64,000 bases of DNA from Ruegeria conchae. GTDB lineage: Bacteria > Pseudomonadota > Alphaproteobacteria > Rhodobacterales > Rhodobacteraceae. Below the pieces are notes generated by a model that saw nothing but the letters and a program-made list of their open reading frames with translations, was not told the origin of the DNA and ran no database searches. The DNA is taken from assembly GCF_000192475.1 (NCBI RefSeq), contig NZ_AEYW01000013.1:310001-374000 (forward strand). Reading direction: 5' to 3'. A program made the position numbers and the translations under genes. Position 1 is the first letter of the stretch; each line of letters begins with the position of its first letter. Below are positions 36,330 to 46,071 of this stretch, in pieces.

Positions 36330-37760
36330 ATGACCGGCATTATAGAACCCAGCTTTCGTGAGAGTGTTGATCTGATGTTCAACAGAGCTGCGTCTCTGAT
36401 GGATCTGCCGCCCGGACTGGAAGAAAAGATCAGGGTATGTAACGCCACCTACACAGTCAGGTTCGGAGTTCGGCTGAGAGGGCAGATTCACACATTCACC
36501 GGATACCGCTCGGTTCATTCAGAACATATGGAGCCGGTCAAAGGTGGTATTCGCTATGCTCTCGCGGTGAACCAAGACGAGGTTGAGGCGCTCGCGGCTC
36601 TGATGACCTACAAATGCGCTTTGGTCGAAGCGCCATTTGGGGGGTCGAAAGGCGGGTTGTGTATCGATCCGCGCCAATATGAAGAACACGAGCTAGAGCA
36701 GATCACCCGCCGTTTCGCCTATGAATTGGCTAAACGCGATCTGATCAACCCGTCTCAGAACGTCCCCGCGCCCGACATGGGAACAGGCGAACGCGAAATG
36801 GCGTGGATGGCCGACCAGTATGCCCGGATGAACACGACAGATATCAACGCGCGCGCCTGTGTGACGGGTAAACCGCTAAACGCTGGGGGTATCGCAGGTA
36901 GGGTCGAAGCGACCGGCCGCGGCATTCAATATGCGTTGCGCGAATTCTTCCGGAATCCGGAAGATGTCAAAAAGGCTGGTATGACAGGCAAATTGGACGG
37001 CAAGCGAGTTGTTGTGCAGGGCTTGGGCAATGTGGGCTACCACGCGGCAAAATTCCTCAGTGAAGAAGACGGATCGCGCGTGATTGGCATCATCGAATGG
37101 GATGGCGCATTATACAATCCCGATGGCATTGATGTTGAAGCGGTGCGTCAGTGGATCGTTAAGCATGGCGGCGTGAAAGACTATCCGGATGCGACGCATT
37201 CAGCCGAGGGCGGTGCGGTGCTTGAATCCGAGTGCGATATCCTGATCCCGGCCGCACTGGAAGGGGTGATTAACCTGTCTAATGCAGAACGGATCAAAGC
37301 GCCGCTGATTATCGAGGCTGCAAACGGTCCGGTCACGGCGGGCGCAGATGAAATCCTGCGCAACAAAGGTACAGTCATTATCCCCGATATGTATGCAAAT
37401 GCGGGCGGTGTTACAGTATCCTATTTTGAGTGGGTCAAGAACCTTAGCCATATCCGCTTTGGCCGCATGCAGCGCCGCCAGGAAGAAGCGCGCCATGAAT
37501 TGATCGTCAGCGAGCTTGAGCGGCTTGATCGATACCTGGGTGATGCCTGGTCGATGTCGCCGAACTTCAAGGCCAAATACCTTAAGGGTGCTGACGAGTT
37601 GGAGCTGGTGCGCTCAGGCCTCGATGACACGATGCGCATCGCCTATCAGGCTATGAGCGAGGTTTGGCATGACCGAGCTGATGTCGATGACCTGCGCACT
37701 GCAGCTTATATTGTGGCGATTGATCGGGTCTCAAAAAGCTATCGGGCAAAAGGACTCTGA
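36330..37760 (+). CDS. Glu/Leu/Phe/Val dehydrogenase (glutamate dehydrogenase)
   Basis: 476 aa hexameric-type GDH. The N-terminal domain carries PVKGGIRY, the catalytic lysine region APFGGSKGGL and DMGTGEREMAWM; the nucleotide domain follows with QGLGNVGYHAAKFL. It interconverts glutamate and 2-oxoglutarate; coenzyme preference is not certain. ATG 36330 follows GGAGG; an in-frame TTG upstream lies inside the operator. A strong terminator follows. Confidence 0.93.
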   Translation: MTGIIEPSFRESVDLMFNRAASLMDLPPGLEEKIRVCNATYTVRFGVRLRGQIHTFTGYRSVHSEHMEPVKGGIRYALAVNQDEVEALAALMTYKCALVEAPFGGSKGGLCIDPRQYEEHELEQITRRFAYELAKRDLINPSQNVPAPDMGTGEREMAWMADQYARMNTTDINARACVTGKPLNAGGIAGRVEATGRGIQYALREFFRNPEDVKKAGMTGKLDGKRVVVQGLGNVGYHAAKFLSEEDGSRVIGIIEWDGALYNPDGIDVEAVRQWIVKHGGVKDYPDATHSAEGGAVLESECDILIPAALEGVINLSNAERIKAPLIIEAANGPVTAGADEILRNKGTVIIPDMYANAGGVTVSYFEWVKNLSHIRFGRMQRRQEEARHELIVSELERLDRYLGDAWSMSPNFKAKYLKGADELELVRSGLDDTMRIAYQAMSEVWHDRADVDDLRTAAYIVAIDRVSKSYRAKGL

Positions 37761-37782
37761 GCACTCAGGCAATCGAATTTCT

Positions 37783-37815
37783 AAAAGCGGCCGCCCCATG
37801 GGTGGCCGCTTTTTT
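37783..37815 (+). terminator. intrinsic terminator of the glutamate dehydrogenase gene
   Basis: GCGGCCGCCC (37787-37796) pairs with GGGTGGCCGC (37800-37809) through a 3-base loop with one G-U pair, followed by six T. It lies 23 bases after the stop. Confidence 0.92.
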
Positions 37816-38139
37816 CGATTTGTCCTATTCAGTTTCGCAGAAAGATCGATCGATATGCCGTTAGTCGTTACGGAATTGGACCAGGACGACGTTTATGTCG
37901 ATGTCCAATATACCTCGGGTACTACGCTTCTACAGAGGAAACTGTGATACGCCGCCATATGACTGTACGCGAGATGTTGAAACATCTGCAAAGAGTCTGT
38001 GCCTAGTGTTGCACTCGCAGAAAATGCAGCTGTTGTTAGCCGCCTGGGATTCGACTGAGGCACAAATTGAAATCGGCGATGGAAGGTGTTGCTGTGCAGG
38101 GTTAAGCTGCGCCAAAGGAAACGAATCCGGGAGAACCCC
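37816..38139. other. intergenic region without a supportable gene
   Basis: About 325 bases between the terminator and a small periplasmic protein. A 30-codon frame (37855-37947) starts with ATG but has no ribosome site. No RNA or repeat was recognised; it presumably holds the promoter of the next gene. Confidence 0.45.
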
Positions 38140-38436
38140 ATGTTGCGTATTGCCATTGTCGCGGCCTTGCTGGCCTCACCCTTGGCTGCTCAGGAGACTA
38201 AAGAGCAAAGTTGCAAGTATCAGGCCGATGTCGTGGCTGCGGTTCAGAAGGCACGTTTGGACCGGGTCAAGGAACGCGACGTGGCGCAGGCAGTAGCAGA
38301 CAGTGGTCCGACGTGGCCCGAGAACTACAATGCGGCGATTCCGTTGATCACACCTTGGGTGTACGAACAGAAAATGCGCGACGTGCGCAAAAAAGATCTC
38401 GGTGCCGCTTGGCTGGAGTTGTGTTTACAGCAATAA
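38140..38436 (+). CDS. small periplasmic hypothetical protein
   Basis: 98 aa. A signal peptide (MLRIAIVAALLASPLAAQ) is followed by a short helical domain with two cysteines (SCKYQ and LELCLQQ) that could form a disulfide. I do not recognise the family. GGGAGAACCCC precedes ATG 38140. It lies 80 bases before dnaG on the same strand, with a DnaA-box-like pair between them. Confidence 0.65.
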   Translation: MLRIAIVAALLASPLAAQETKEQSCKYQADVVAAVQKARLDRVKERDVAQAVADSGPTWPENYNAAIPLITPWVYEQKMRDVRKKDLGAAWLELCLQQ

Positions 38437-38466
38437 TCCACAGACAGATCATTTCTCTGTGGACAA
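38434..38466. promoter_or_regulatory. inverted pair of DnaA-box-like sites before dnaG
   Basis: TAATCCACA (38434-38442) and, inverted, TTGTCCACA (38458-38466) each match the DnaA box TTATCCACA at 8 of 9 bases. Together they also make a 7-bp stem (CCACAGA/TCTGTGG). Could link primase expression to DnaA, or be a chance hairpin. Confidence 0.4.
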
Positions 38467-38516
38467 CCGCGCGCCATCCCCTTGGCTCGCGTTTTCATTT
38501 CTGGCAGGTTTGACCC

Positions 38517-40466
38517 ATGTCTTTGCCCCCCGGATTTCTGGATGAATTGCGCACGCGCCTCAGCCTGTCTCAGGTTGTTGGGCGTAAGGTCATGTGGGAC
38601 CAGCGCAAATCCAATCAGGGCAAGGGTGATATGTGGGCGCCTTGCCCGTTTCATCACGAAAAGACCGCCTCATTCCACGTCGATGATCAGAAGGGATTCT
38701 ATTACTGCTTTGGGTGCCATGCCAAAGGCGATGCTATCAGCTTTGTGAAAGAGACCGAGAATGTCTCGTTCATCGAAGCGGTCGAGATTCTGGCGCGTGA
38801 AGCGGGGATGCCGATGCCTGCGCGCGATCCGAAAGCGCAGGAGAAACAGGACAGACGCTCGCAACTCGCCGACGTCATGGAGCAAGCGGTTCAGTTCTTT
38901 CGCTTGCAACTCAAGACCGGGGCAGGGGCCGAGGCGCGCGATTACCTGACCCGCCGAGGGCTGGATGCGCAGGCGTTGGATCGATGGGAGATCGGGTTTG
39001 CCCCCGACGGCTGGCAGGCGCTGTGGGATCATCTGACCGGCAAGAATGTAGCCGATGATTTGATCCTTGCGGCGGGTCTGGTCAAACCGTCCAACAAGGG
39101 CAAAAAACCATATGACACGTTCCGAAATCGCATCATGTATCCAATCCGCGACCCACGCGGGCGTTGCATTGCCTTCGGCGGTCGGGCGATGGACCCGAAT
39201 GACAACGCAAAATACCTGAACTCGCCCGAGACCGATTTGTTCGATAAAGGCCGTAGCCTCTATAACCACGGTCCTGCGAGACAGGCGGCTGGGAAGGGGC
39301 AGCCCCTGATCGTTGCCGAGGGTTACATGGACGTAATCGCGCTGGCCGAGGCGGGCTTTGGCGCGTCGGTGGCGCCATTAGGAACAGCGATCACCGAACA
39401 TCAACTACAGTTGCTCTGGCGTGTTTCAGATGAACCGATCATTGCCTTGGATGGTGACACAGCGGGCCTGCGCGCCGCGATGCGGGCGATCGATCTGGCC
39501 CTGCCATTGCTGGAGGCAGGCAAATCCTTGCGATTTGCACTCATGCCCGAAGGCAAGGACCCAGACGATCTTCTGCGTGCCGAAGGACCGGGGGCGGTGC
39601 AAGCCGTTCTGGAAGGGGCCATTCCGATGGTCAAGCTGCTGTGGCAACGTGAGACGGAAGGCAAGGTGTTCGACAGCCCTGAACGGAAGGCGGCGTTGGA
39701 TAAATCCCTGCGTGAGAAGATCAAGCTGATCCGCGACCCCTCGATCCGATCGCATTACGGGCAGGAAATTAAGGATCTGCGCTGGCAATTATTTCGCCCT
39801 CAGAGACAATCGCAAAATCGAACGTGGCAGCCGCGTGGAAAATGGCAACCGCAGACCCAGCCTGCCACGCCCGGTGCGCGCGCATCGTTTCTGGCGTCGT
39901 CCGAGAACGCGGATATTCAATTGCGCGAAGCGGCCATTCTGGCAATTGCTATTCTAAATCCACAAGTTGTGATCCAATTCGAACACCAATTAGAAGAAAT
40001 GGAATGTCACTATCCCGATCATGCAGCATTGCGCGGGGCGATCTTGCGCCACGCGATTGACGACCCGGACAATCTGAGAGACCACATCGTTCAAAATTTG
40101 GGGCCGGAACCCCTTGAAAACCTTCTGGCCCTTCGCCATGTCGCAGTGATCCCCTGTGTGTACAAACCAGGCGACGTTGAAAAGGCCCAGATGACGCTGG
40201 CCGAGGAACTCGCAAAGATCAAAGCGCTCCGGGGGTTGGATGCTGAGATTGCCGAAGCGGCGGAGGAATTGTCTGATCTGGCCGATGAGGCGCTGACATA
40301 TCGGCTGGCGCAAGCCGCCGAAGAGCGCAACCGGACAAGCCGCAGCCAGAACGAAGACAGGGCCGTTTTTGACATCGCCGACAATGGTGCGCGAATCAAC
40401 CGTGACGAGAAAGACGCGTTTGAAGCGATCATGTCGGGTATCAATTTTGAGCGGAAACGCCGATAA
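38517..40466 (+). CDS. dnaG: DNA primase
   Basis: 649 aa. N-terminal CHC2 zinc ribbon: Cys43, His46, Cys64 and Cys67. Then the RNA-polymerase core with YPIRDPRGRCIAFGGR, and the TOPRIM acidic motifs VAEGYMDVIALAEAG and ALDGDTAGLRA. The C-terminal part binds DnaB and is variable, with a Gln/Pro-rich linker near residue 430. Makes RNA primers for replication. It is followed by rpoD, the usual macromolecular-synthesis pair, here with rpsU absent. Confidence 0.96.
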   Translation: MSLPPGFLDELRTRLSLSQVVGRKVMWDQRKSNQGKGDMWAPCPFHHEKTASFHVDDQKGFYYCFGCHAKGDAISFVKETENVSFIEAVEILAREAGMPMPARDPKAQEKQDRRSQLADVMEQAVQFFRLQLKTGAGAEARDYLTRRGLDAQALDRWEIGFAPDGWQALWDHLTGKNVADDLILAAGLVKPSNKGKKPYDTFRNRIMYPIRDPRGRCIAFGGRAMDPNDNAKYLNSPETDLFDKGRSLYNHGPARQAAGKGQPLIVAEGYMDVIALAEAGFGASVAPLGTAITEHQLQLLWRVSDEPIIALDGDTAGLRAAMRAIDLALPLLEAGKSLRFALMPEGKDPDDLLRAEGPGAVQAVLEGAIPMVKLLWQRETEGKVFDSPERKAALDKSLREKIKLIRDPSIRSHYGQEIKDLRWQLFRPQRQSQNRTWQPRGKWQPQTQPATPGARASFLASSENADIQLREAAILAIAILNPQVVIQFEHQLEEMECHYPDHAALRGAILRHAIDDPDNLRDHIVQNLGPEPLENLLALRHVAVIPCVYKPGDVEKAQMTLAEELAKIKALRGLDAEIAEAAEELSDLADEALTYRLAQAAEERNRTSRSQNEDRAVFDIADNGARINRDEKDAFEAIMSGINFERKRR

Positions 40467-40515
40467 AGTGGTGTTTTCGTAAGGCACTGGAAAAGAAAAA
40501 CAGGTAAACGGGTGG

Positions 40516-40558
40516 CCGAATCACTTCTACGCGCTAATGATTCGGTCAAAACGAATCA
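40516..40558. promoter_or_regulatory. three CGAATCA repeats in the rpoD leader
   Basis: CGAATCA occurs at 40517-40523 and 40552-40558 in direct orientation and inverted at 40538-40544. The first two form an 8-bp inverted repeat (CCGAATCA/TGATTCGG). All lie within 65 bases of the rpoD ATG, so they may be a protein-binding cluster or a leader hairpin. Confidence 0.45.
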
Positions 40559-40580
40559 CCCATCCCTGCAGGAGCATTGA

Positions 40581-42569
40581 ATGGCCGCCAAGGATACGAA
40601 CGAAGACCGCAAATCCGACGAGCAGGAACAGGAGATCTCGCTTGATATGAGCCAGGCAGCGGTCAAGAAAATGATCGCCGAGGCCCGTGAGAAAGGTTAC
40701 ATCACCTACGACCAGCTTAATCAGGTTCTGCCACCTGATCAGGTCAGCTCGGAACAGATCGAAGACGTGATGTCGATGCTGTCCGAGATGGGCATCAACA
40801 TCATCGAAGATGAAGAGGCCGAGGAAGAAGAGAATAAAGGTTCGACCGAACTGGTCACGACCGAAGGCCCACGCGAAGTTGCGCTGGCTGGTGCGGCTAC
40901 CGAAAAGCTGGATCGTACTGATGACCCCGTACGCATGTATCTGCGCGAGATGGGATCAGTCGAACTGCTTAGCCGCGAGGGCGAGATTGCCATCGCCAAA
41001 CGGATCGAGGCTGGTCGGAATACTATGATCGCCGGCCTGTGCGAAAGCCCACTGACCTTCCAGGCGATCACGATCTGGCACGACGAATTGTTGAGCGAAG
41101 ACATTCTGTTGCGCGACGTTATTGATCTTGAAACAACGTTCGGCAACCAGTTGGATGAAGATGGTGACGTACAGGAGCCGGTCGTTGACACATCGTCGGT
41201 TCAGGCAGCCAAACCCGCCAAGGATGAAGGCCCAGAGCTGGATGCCGATGGCAACCCGATTGCCAACGACGACGACGATGACGAAGACGATCAGGCCAAT
41301 ATGTCACTTGCTGCGATGGAAGCAGCGCTGAAGGATCAGGTTCTGACTACGCTAGAGCGGATTTCCAGCGACTTTGCGATGCTCTCCGAGATGCAGGATA
41401 GCCGAATTTCGGCTACTCTGAATGAAGATGGATCGTTCAGCGAAAAGGACGAAGAGACCTATCAGAAGCTGCGTGCGGAAATTGTTGAGCTGGTAAATGG
41501 TCTACACCTGCACAACAACCGTATCGAAGCGCTGATTGACCAGCTTTATGGCATCAACCGCCGGGTCATGTCGCTGGACAGCTCAATGGTGAAACTGGCC
41601 GACCAGGCCCGGATCAACCGTCGTGAATTCATCGACGCCTATCGCGGGCGTGAGCTGGATCCGAACTGGCTGGCCGAGATGGCCGAAAAGCCGGGCCGGG
41701 GTTGGCAGATGTTCATTGAACGCTCGACCGCTAAGGTCGAGGAACTGCGCAACGACATGGCGCAGGTCGGTCAATATGTCGGTCTGGATATCCCTGAATT
41801 CCGCCGCATCGTGCAGCAGGTTCAGAAAGGCGAGAAAGAGGCGCGGCAGGCCAAGAAAGAAATGGTTGAAGCCAACTTGCGCCTGGTAATCTCGATCGCC
41901 AAAAAGTACACGAACCGCGGCCTGCAATTCCTTGATCTTATTCAGGAAGGTAACATCGGTCTGATGAAGGCAGTGGACAAGTTCGAGTACCGCCGTGGTT
42001 ATAAGTTCTCGACCTACGCCACTTGGTGGATCCGTCAGGCGATCACGCGGTCAATCGCGGATCAGGCGCGCACGATCCGTATTCCGGTACATATGATCGA
42101 GACGATCAACAAACTGGTTCGGACTGGTCGCCAGATGCTGCACGAGATCGGTCGCGAGCCGACTCCGGAAGAACTGGCAGAAAAGCTGCAAATGCCGCTC
42201 GAGAAAGTTCGAAAGGTGATGAAAATCGCCAAGGAGCCGATCAGCCTCGAAACGCCCATCGGCGACGAAGAAGACAGCCAGCTTGGCGATTTCATTGAGG
42301 ACAAGAATGCCGTGCTGCCGCTCGACAGCGCGATTCAGGAGAACCTCAAGGAAACCACCACGCGGGTTCTTGCCTCCCTCACCCCGCGCGAGGAACGGGT
42401 TTTGCGGATGCGCTTTGGTATCGGCATGAACACTGACCACACTCTGGAAGAGGTGGGTCAGCAGTTCAGTGTTACCCGCGAACGTATTCGCCAGATCGAG
42501 GCCAAAGCGCTGCGTAAGCTAAAGCATCCTAGCCGATCGCGGAAGCTTCGGTCCTTCCTGGATCAATAA
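40581..42569 (+). CDS. rpoD: RNA polymerase primary sigma factor (sigma-70)
   Basis: 662 aa. Region 1.1 at the N-terminus, an acidic non-conserved insertion with a run of aspartates (about residues 220-240), then regions 2.1-2.4 ([43 protein letters not shown]), region 3 and region 4.2 ([27 protein letters not shown]). Housekeeping sigma factor for most promoters. RBS GGAG before ATG 40581; a terminator follows the stop. Confidence 0.98.
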   Translation: MAAKDTNEDRKSDEQEQEISLDMSQAAVKKMIAEAREKGYITYDQLNQVLPPDQVSSEQIEDVMSMLSEMGINIIEDEEAEEEENKGSTELVTTEGPREVALAGAATEKLDRTDDPVRMYLREMGSVELLSREGEIAIAKRIEAGRNTMIAGLCESPLTFQAITIWHDELLSEDILLRDVIDLETTFGNQLDEDGDVQEPVVDTSSVQAAKPAKDEGPELDADGNPIANDDDDDEDDQANMSLAAMEAALKDQVLTTLERISSDFAMLSEMQDSRISATLNEDGSFSEKDEETYQKLRAEIVELVNGLHLHNNRIEALIDQLYGINRRVMSLDSSMVKLADQARINRREFIDAYRGRELDPNWLAEMAEKPGRGWQMFIERSTAKVEELRNDMAQVGQYVGLDIPEFRRIVQQVQKGEKEARQAKKEMVEANLRLVISIAKKYTNRGLQFLDLIQEGNIGLMKAVDKFEYRRGYKFSTYATWWIRQAITRSIADQARTIRIPVHMIETINKLVRTGRQMLHEIGREPTPEELAEKLQMPLEKVRKVMKIAKEPISLETPIGDEEDSQLGDFIEDKNAVLPLDSAIQENLKETTTRVLASLTPREERVLRMRFGIGMNTDHTLEEVGQQFSVTRERIRQIEAKALRKLKHPSRSRKLRSFLDQ

Positions 42570-42572
42570 GTC

Positions 42573-42597
42573 AAAGGCGCCCACGAGGCGCCTTTTT
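42573..42597 (+). terminator. intrinsic terminator of rpoD
   Basis: AGGCGCC (42575-42581) and GGCGCCT (42587-42593) pair around CACGA, followed by a T run. It lies a few bases after the rpoD stop. Confidence 0.93.
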
Positions 42598-42734
42598 CAT
42601 GCCGCACCTCACATTGTCTGAACAACAAATCAAATTGGCGAAATATCGCATGTTGCGTTGCGCCGCTGTACCTATGTGCTCATTGTCCACTCATGGACAG
42701 GCCGGGGTGAGGCGGCAGCGCCGATGACCCCCGG

Positions 42735-43760
42735 CTACTTTCCTTTATGTGTAAGCGGACGTGAAACCCTTTTACGGAACGCGGTCGGGGCCTGACCGGT
42801 CCAGCGTTTGAAAGCCGTCGAGAACGCAGCCTGATCCGAATAGCCCAAAGAATACGAGATTTCAGCTAGATTCATGCCGTTTTTGATAAATGTTTGCGCA
42901 AGATCACAGCGCAGATCTTCGACAATCTCGCGGTAGGAAGTGCCTTCATCCGCCAGACGACGGGCAAGTGTGCGCGGGCTGAGGCCAAGTTGAGAGGCGG
43001 CTTCATCCGCCTGAATTACCCCTCCGGGCATTGACCTGGTGATTAACCCTTCGATCTGTGCACGGTTTTTTTGTTTTGGCTTACGTCCTTCCGCCAGCAG
43101 ACGCTCGCCATATTCCAGCAGATGCGCCCGCAGACTGGGATCATAGGTTGGGATCGGTGTTTCGAGTGAGGGTAGTGATAAGATAACCTCCAACCGTTCA
43201 GCCTCAAACTTTAGTGGAAAGCCTCCGATCTTTTGAAATGTGTCCGCATGTCGCCCCACACTGTGCTGAAATCGTATTTCGATAGGATACAGTTTCACCT
43301 GCGTCAAAGCCCGCATCCGAGCAATGCTTGCGAACAACAAAAACTCGGTTCGACGATGATATCGCGAAAAACTTGGGTCTTTCCATTCAGCCTCCAATGA
43401 GGCGGAGTTGCCGGAAACACGCAGACTGAACGCCAGTGCGGGGTCGATGATACCATGAAACCGCGTAGTGTTTTCCAACACCTGTTTCAGATCCCGCGAG
43501 TATTTACTGATATATGCCGTCACACTGGAGGAAGAATTGAACTCTAACCCCGCGCCTGCACCGAATGTGATGTCGCCGAGCGCATCACAGGCATGGCGAA
43601 CAAACATGGCCTCTTTGCGGGCGCTACATAGTGCGGCAGGTGCTTCAACATCGATCCGGGTCAATGCGCTGTTTTTCAAAACTTGATCGACAACCGATAA
43701 GCTCGCGCGTTGTTCGAGGGCGCGCATCAGCAATTGAATGCGTGAAATATCGACGTCCAT
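42735..43760 (-). CDS. AraC-family transcriptional regulator
   Basis: 341 aa. An N-terminal arabinose-binding-like domain of the OruR/ArgR subgroup (RHACDALGDITFGAGAGLEF near residue 60) is followed by the double HTH: DEAASQLGLSPRTLARRLADEGTSYREIV and the second helix pair with MNLAEISYSLGYSDQAAFSTAFKRWTGQAP. Target genes are not evident. It is divergent from the DCC gene across about 285 bases. Confidence 0.9.
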   Translation of the reverse strand: MDVDISRIQLLMRALEQRASLSVVDQVLKNSALTRIDVEAPAALCSARKEAMFVRHACDALGDITFGAGAGLEFNSSSSVTAYISKYSRDLKQVLENTTRFHGIIDPALAFSLRVSGNSASLEAEWKDPSFSRYHRRTEFLLFASIARMRALTQVKLYPIEIRFQHSVGRHADTFQKIGGFPLKFEAERLEVILSLPSLETPIPTYDPSLRAHLLEYGERLLAEGRKPKQKNRAQIEGLITRSMPGGVIQADEAASQLGLSPRTLARRLADEGTSYREIVEDLRCDLAQTFIKNGMNLAEISYSLGYSDQAAFSTAFKRWTGQAPTAFRKRVSRPLTHKGK

Positions 43761-44044
43761 AACCTTGTCCGAAACTCATCCTGATAATCTGATCACGATA
43801 GCGGAAAGGCGCTGTATTTTGCCAGCCTCTGTTACCGACACTTGTGACGTGTCGGATATTCGAAAGGATTTGGCCGAAATTGCCAAGAATACCGCAGAAG
43901 TGACACCTAAATATCCATCGTTGCCGGGTCAGCACCTTTTGGGGATAAGGTCGAGCCCAAGCAGACGGTCCACCAAGCCGTTTCAATGGGTTCCCCGGCA
44001 CAGCTCTCCTTATTGGTCGGTCATGTCGCATTGCTGCGAGATTT

Positions 44045-44518
44045 ATGCCGTGCCAGTATCTTCTTGAATTGATGGTGGTATTTGGATTTACAGTGCCTGA
44101 CTTGCCAGACATTGAAACTGATTTGATTGTCTTTGACGGTGAATGCGTTTTGTGTTCGCAGTTTTTTCAGTTCATGTTGCGCCATGATCGGGACCAAAAG
44201 TTCAGATTTGCGACCGCCCAGTCGGAGTTGGGGAGGAGACTCTATTCACGGCTGAATCTCCCGACCAAGGATTTTGAGACCAATCTGGTCATCGTCGATG
44301 GTGAAGTTCACCAGAAGCTTGATGCTTTTGCCGCCGCGATGCGCGCCTTACCGGGAGCTTGGTTCTTGCTGTCCTTGTGCCGATATTTGCCAGTGTTTGT
44401 GAAGGATCGGCTGTATCACTCGATTGCCCGTAATCGATATGCGTTGTTTGGTCGTTACAACTGTTGTTTGGTTCCCGATGCTAGCCTTCGGTCCCGGTTC
44501 GCTTCAGATGGCTTCTGA
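44045..44518 (+). CDS. DCC family thiol-disulfide protein (DUF393)
   Basis: 157 aa (148 if ATG 44072 is used). The motif FDGECVLC with Asp31, Cys34 and Cys37 defines the DCC/YuxK family, followed by FRFATAQSELGRRL and a late GRYNCC pair. Thioredoxin-like redox role, substrate unknown. The ribosome site is poor for either start. Overlaps the DUF4166 gene by 11 bases. Confidence 0.83.
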   Translation: MPCQYLLELMVVFGFTVPDLPDIETDLIVFDGECVLCSQFFQFMLRHDRDQKFRFATAQSELGRRLYSRLNLPTKDFETNLVIVDGEVHQKLDAFAAAMRALPGAWFLLSLCRYLPVFVKDRLYHSIARNRYALFGRYNCCLVPDASLRSRFASDGF

Positions 44519-45062
44519 GCACGACCCGTTCCTGCAAGTTCTGGGTGTGGATGAAAAGCTGCCGGAAGCAATTCAAAAACTGCACTCGGCTGAGGGGCAA
44601 TATTCGGGAAAATGCAGCATAATCCGAGGTCGGGGGCCATTGGTCGCCCTGGCTTTGCGCATCGGAGGATTCCCGCCAGAAGGGGACGACCTTCAGGTCA
44701 CTCTCACTATACATCGAACAAAAGGGCATTGGATTTGGAAGCGGGACTTTTCCGGGCATGAGACATGTTCACGCATTAGTTTCGACCAGAGATACAATTG
44801 CGTCCACGAAAGGATCGGGGGGCTCGCAATTTGGTTACAGCCTGTACGAACCGAGGCAGGGCTTTCGCTTCAAATCCGTCGGCTCGCCTTGTTTGGAATA
44901 CCTTGTCCAAAGTTTCTGCTGCCGCAGTCAGCCTCGACAGAAACCCAAGATTCAATGGACCGCTTTTGTTTTGACATCTCTGCCCATGTGCCCGGCCTGG
45001 GTTTGCTGATCCGATATAACGGGTGGCTTGAGCCGGATCGGAACGAATTGAGGTCAGTTTGA
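44508..45062 (+). CDS. DUF4166 domain protein
   Basis: 184 aa. It begins MASEHDPFLQVLG, then LHSAEGQYSGKCSIIRGRGPLVALALRIGGFPPEGDD and a C-terminal part ending GLGLLIRYNGWLEP, the pattern of DUF4166, a lipocalin-like domain often next to or fused to DCC or saccharopine-dehydrogenase-like proteins. ATG 44508 overlaps the DCC stop, so the pair is translated together. Function unknown; a lipid or small-molecule role is often suggested. Confidence 0.72.
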   Translation: MASEHDPFLQVLGVDEKLPEAIQKLHSAEGQYSGKCSIIRGRGPLVALALRIGGFPPEGDDLQVTLTIHRTKGHWIWKRDFSGHETCSRISFDQRYNCVHERIGGLAIWLQPVRTEAGLSLQIRRLALFGIPCPKFLLPQSASTETQDSMDRFCFDISAHVPGLGLLIRYNGWLEPDRNELRSV

Positions 45063-45130
45063 ATTGATTGTGATCTCTACTGTTTGGAGTGGTGAGGCGC
45101 ACTAGGTATATTTCAGGTGGAAACAGGAAG

Positions 45131-45535
45131 ATGACGAGGATGAAACAGATATTATCAGTTACGTTGGGCGCAATCATATTGCTCGGTTCTCCGGCAATGA
45201 CCAGCGCGGCGCCAAACGGATATCAAACCGAAGCAATCAGCAATACGGAATTCGAAGTCATCCCAAGGGCGCGCAGAGATGTCGATGGATATTGGTGTGC
45301 TGCGGCGGATTTCGCACGACGGTCTTTGGGTGCGGGGTGGCAACAGCGTATTTATGTTCTGCGTGGCTATGGGCCAAGCGTGACGACCGGCCGAAAGACG
45401 GCGGTGCAGTTTTCGCTCAAACCACCTGCAAATGCAGACCAGCAAGGCAGTATATCGGTTGGGTTCAAAGCCGGCGACAGTATGTCTGTGCAAGGTGCAA
45501 ATGGCCGGTGCAGTCGTCGCATTAACTTTAGGTGA
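45131..45535 (+). CDS. secreted hypothetical protein
   Basis: 134 aa. A Sec signal (MTRMKQILSVTLGAIILLGSPAMTSAA) precedes a small beta-rich domain with two cysteines (WCAAADF and NGRCSRRINFR). CAGGAAG lies before ATG 45131; ATG 45140 is the alternative. Not recognised. It is followed six bases later by yjbQ. Confidence 0.65.
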   Translation: MTRMKQILSVTLGAIILLGSPAMTSAAPNGYQTEAISNTEFEVIPRARRDVDGYWCAAADFARRSLGAGWQQRIYVLRGYGPSVTTGRKTAVQFSLKPPANADQQGSISVGFKAGDSMSVQGANGRCSRRINFR

Positions 45536-45541
45536 TCTGCG

Positions 45542-45952
45542 GTGCAGACCGAATTCTCGATCTCAACGCAGGGTGCGGGGCTTTATGAGTTCACCGCCCC
45601 TGTGTGCGATTGGCTGAGGCCGGTATCAGATGGCCTGCTGACCCTCTTTGTGCGGCACACCTCTTGTTCTTTGCTGATTCAGGAAAACGCTGATCCAGAA
45701 GTGCAGACCGATTTACATGCCTTTTATGACCGGCTTGTGCCGCCTTCCGACCATCCTTCGATGGCTTATCTGCGCCATACATATGAGGGGCCGGATGACA
45801 TGCCAGCTCATATCAAAGCTGCGATGATGCCGGTTTCGTTGTCGATCCCGGTGAGGGGTGGGGCACCTGTGTTGGGCACATGGCAGGGGATTTACGTGTT
45901 TGAACATCGCAATGCACCGCATATGAGAAAGGTCGCTGCACACTTTGCGTGA
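45542..45952 (+). CDS. YjbQ family (secondary thiamine-phosphate synthase-like)
   Basis: 136 aa UPF0047/YjbQ protein. The family core LTLFVRHTSCSLLIQENADPEVQTDL and GTWQGIYVFEHRNAPHMRKV is present, with the conserved histidines. Members can rescue thiamine-phosphate synthase mutants weakly; the true reaction is uncertain. Start GTG 45542. Confidence 0.9.
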   Translation: MQTEFSISTQGAGLYEFTAPVCDWLRPVSDGLLTLFVRHTSCSLLIQENADPEVQTDLHAFYDRLVPPSDHPSMAYLRHTYEGPDDMPAHIKAAMMPVSLSIPVRGGAPVLGTWQGIYVFEHRNAPHMRKVAAHFA

Positions 45953-46010
45953 CGCTTCATATTGGGGTGGAAAATTCCGACTACCCAAACCCTAGCGGCT
46001 GCCCTATAGT

Positions 46011-46019
46011 TGTGGATAA
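46011..46019 (-). promoter_or_regulatory. perfect DnaA box upstream of nrdR
   Basis: TTATCCACA on the minus strand, 9 of 9 bases, about 53 bases before the nrdR ATG. DnaA is known to act at nrd genes in E. coli; a single box can also be a titration site. Confidence 0.6.
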
Positions 46020-46071
46020 GTAAGCCGCAGCGCTTACAAAAGAGGCCGAACTAGGGACGAGGAGACGGCGG

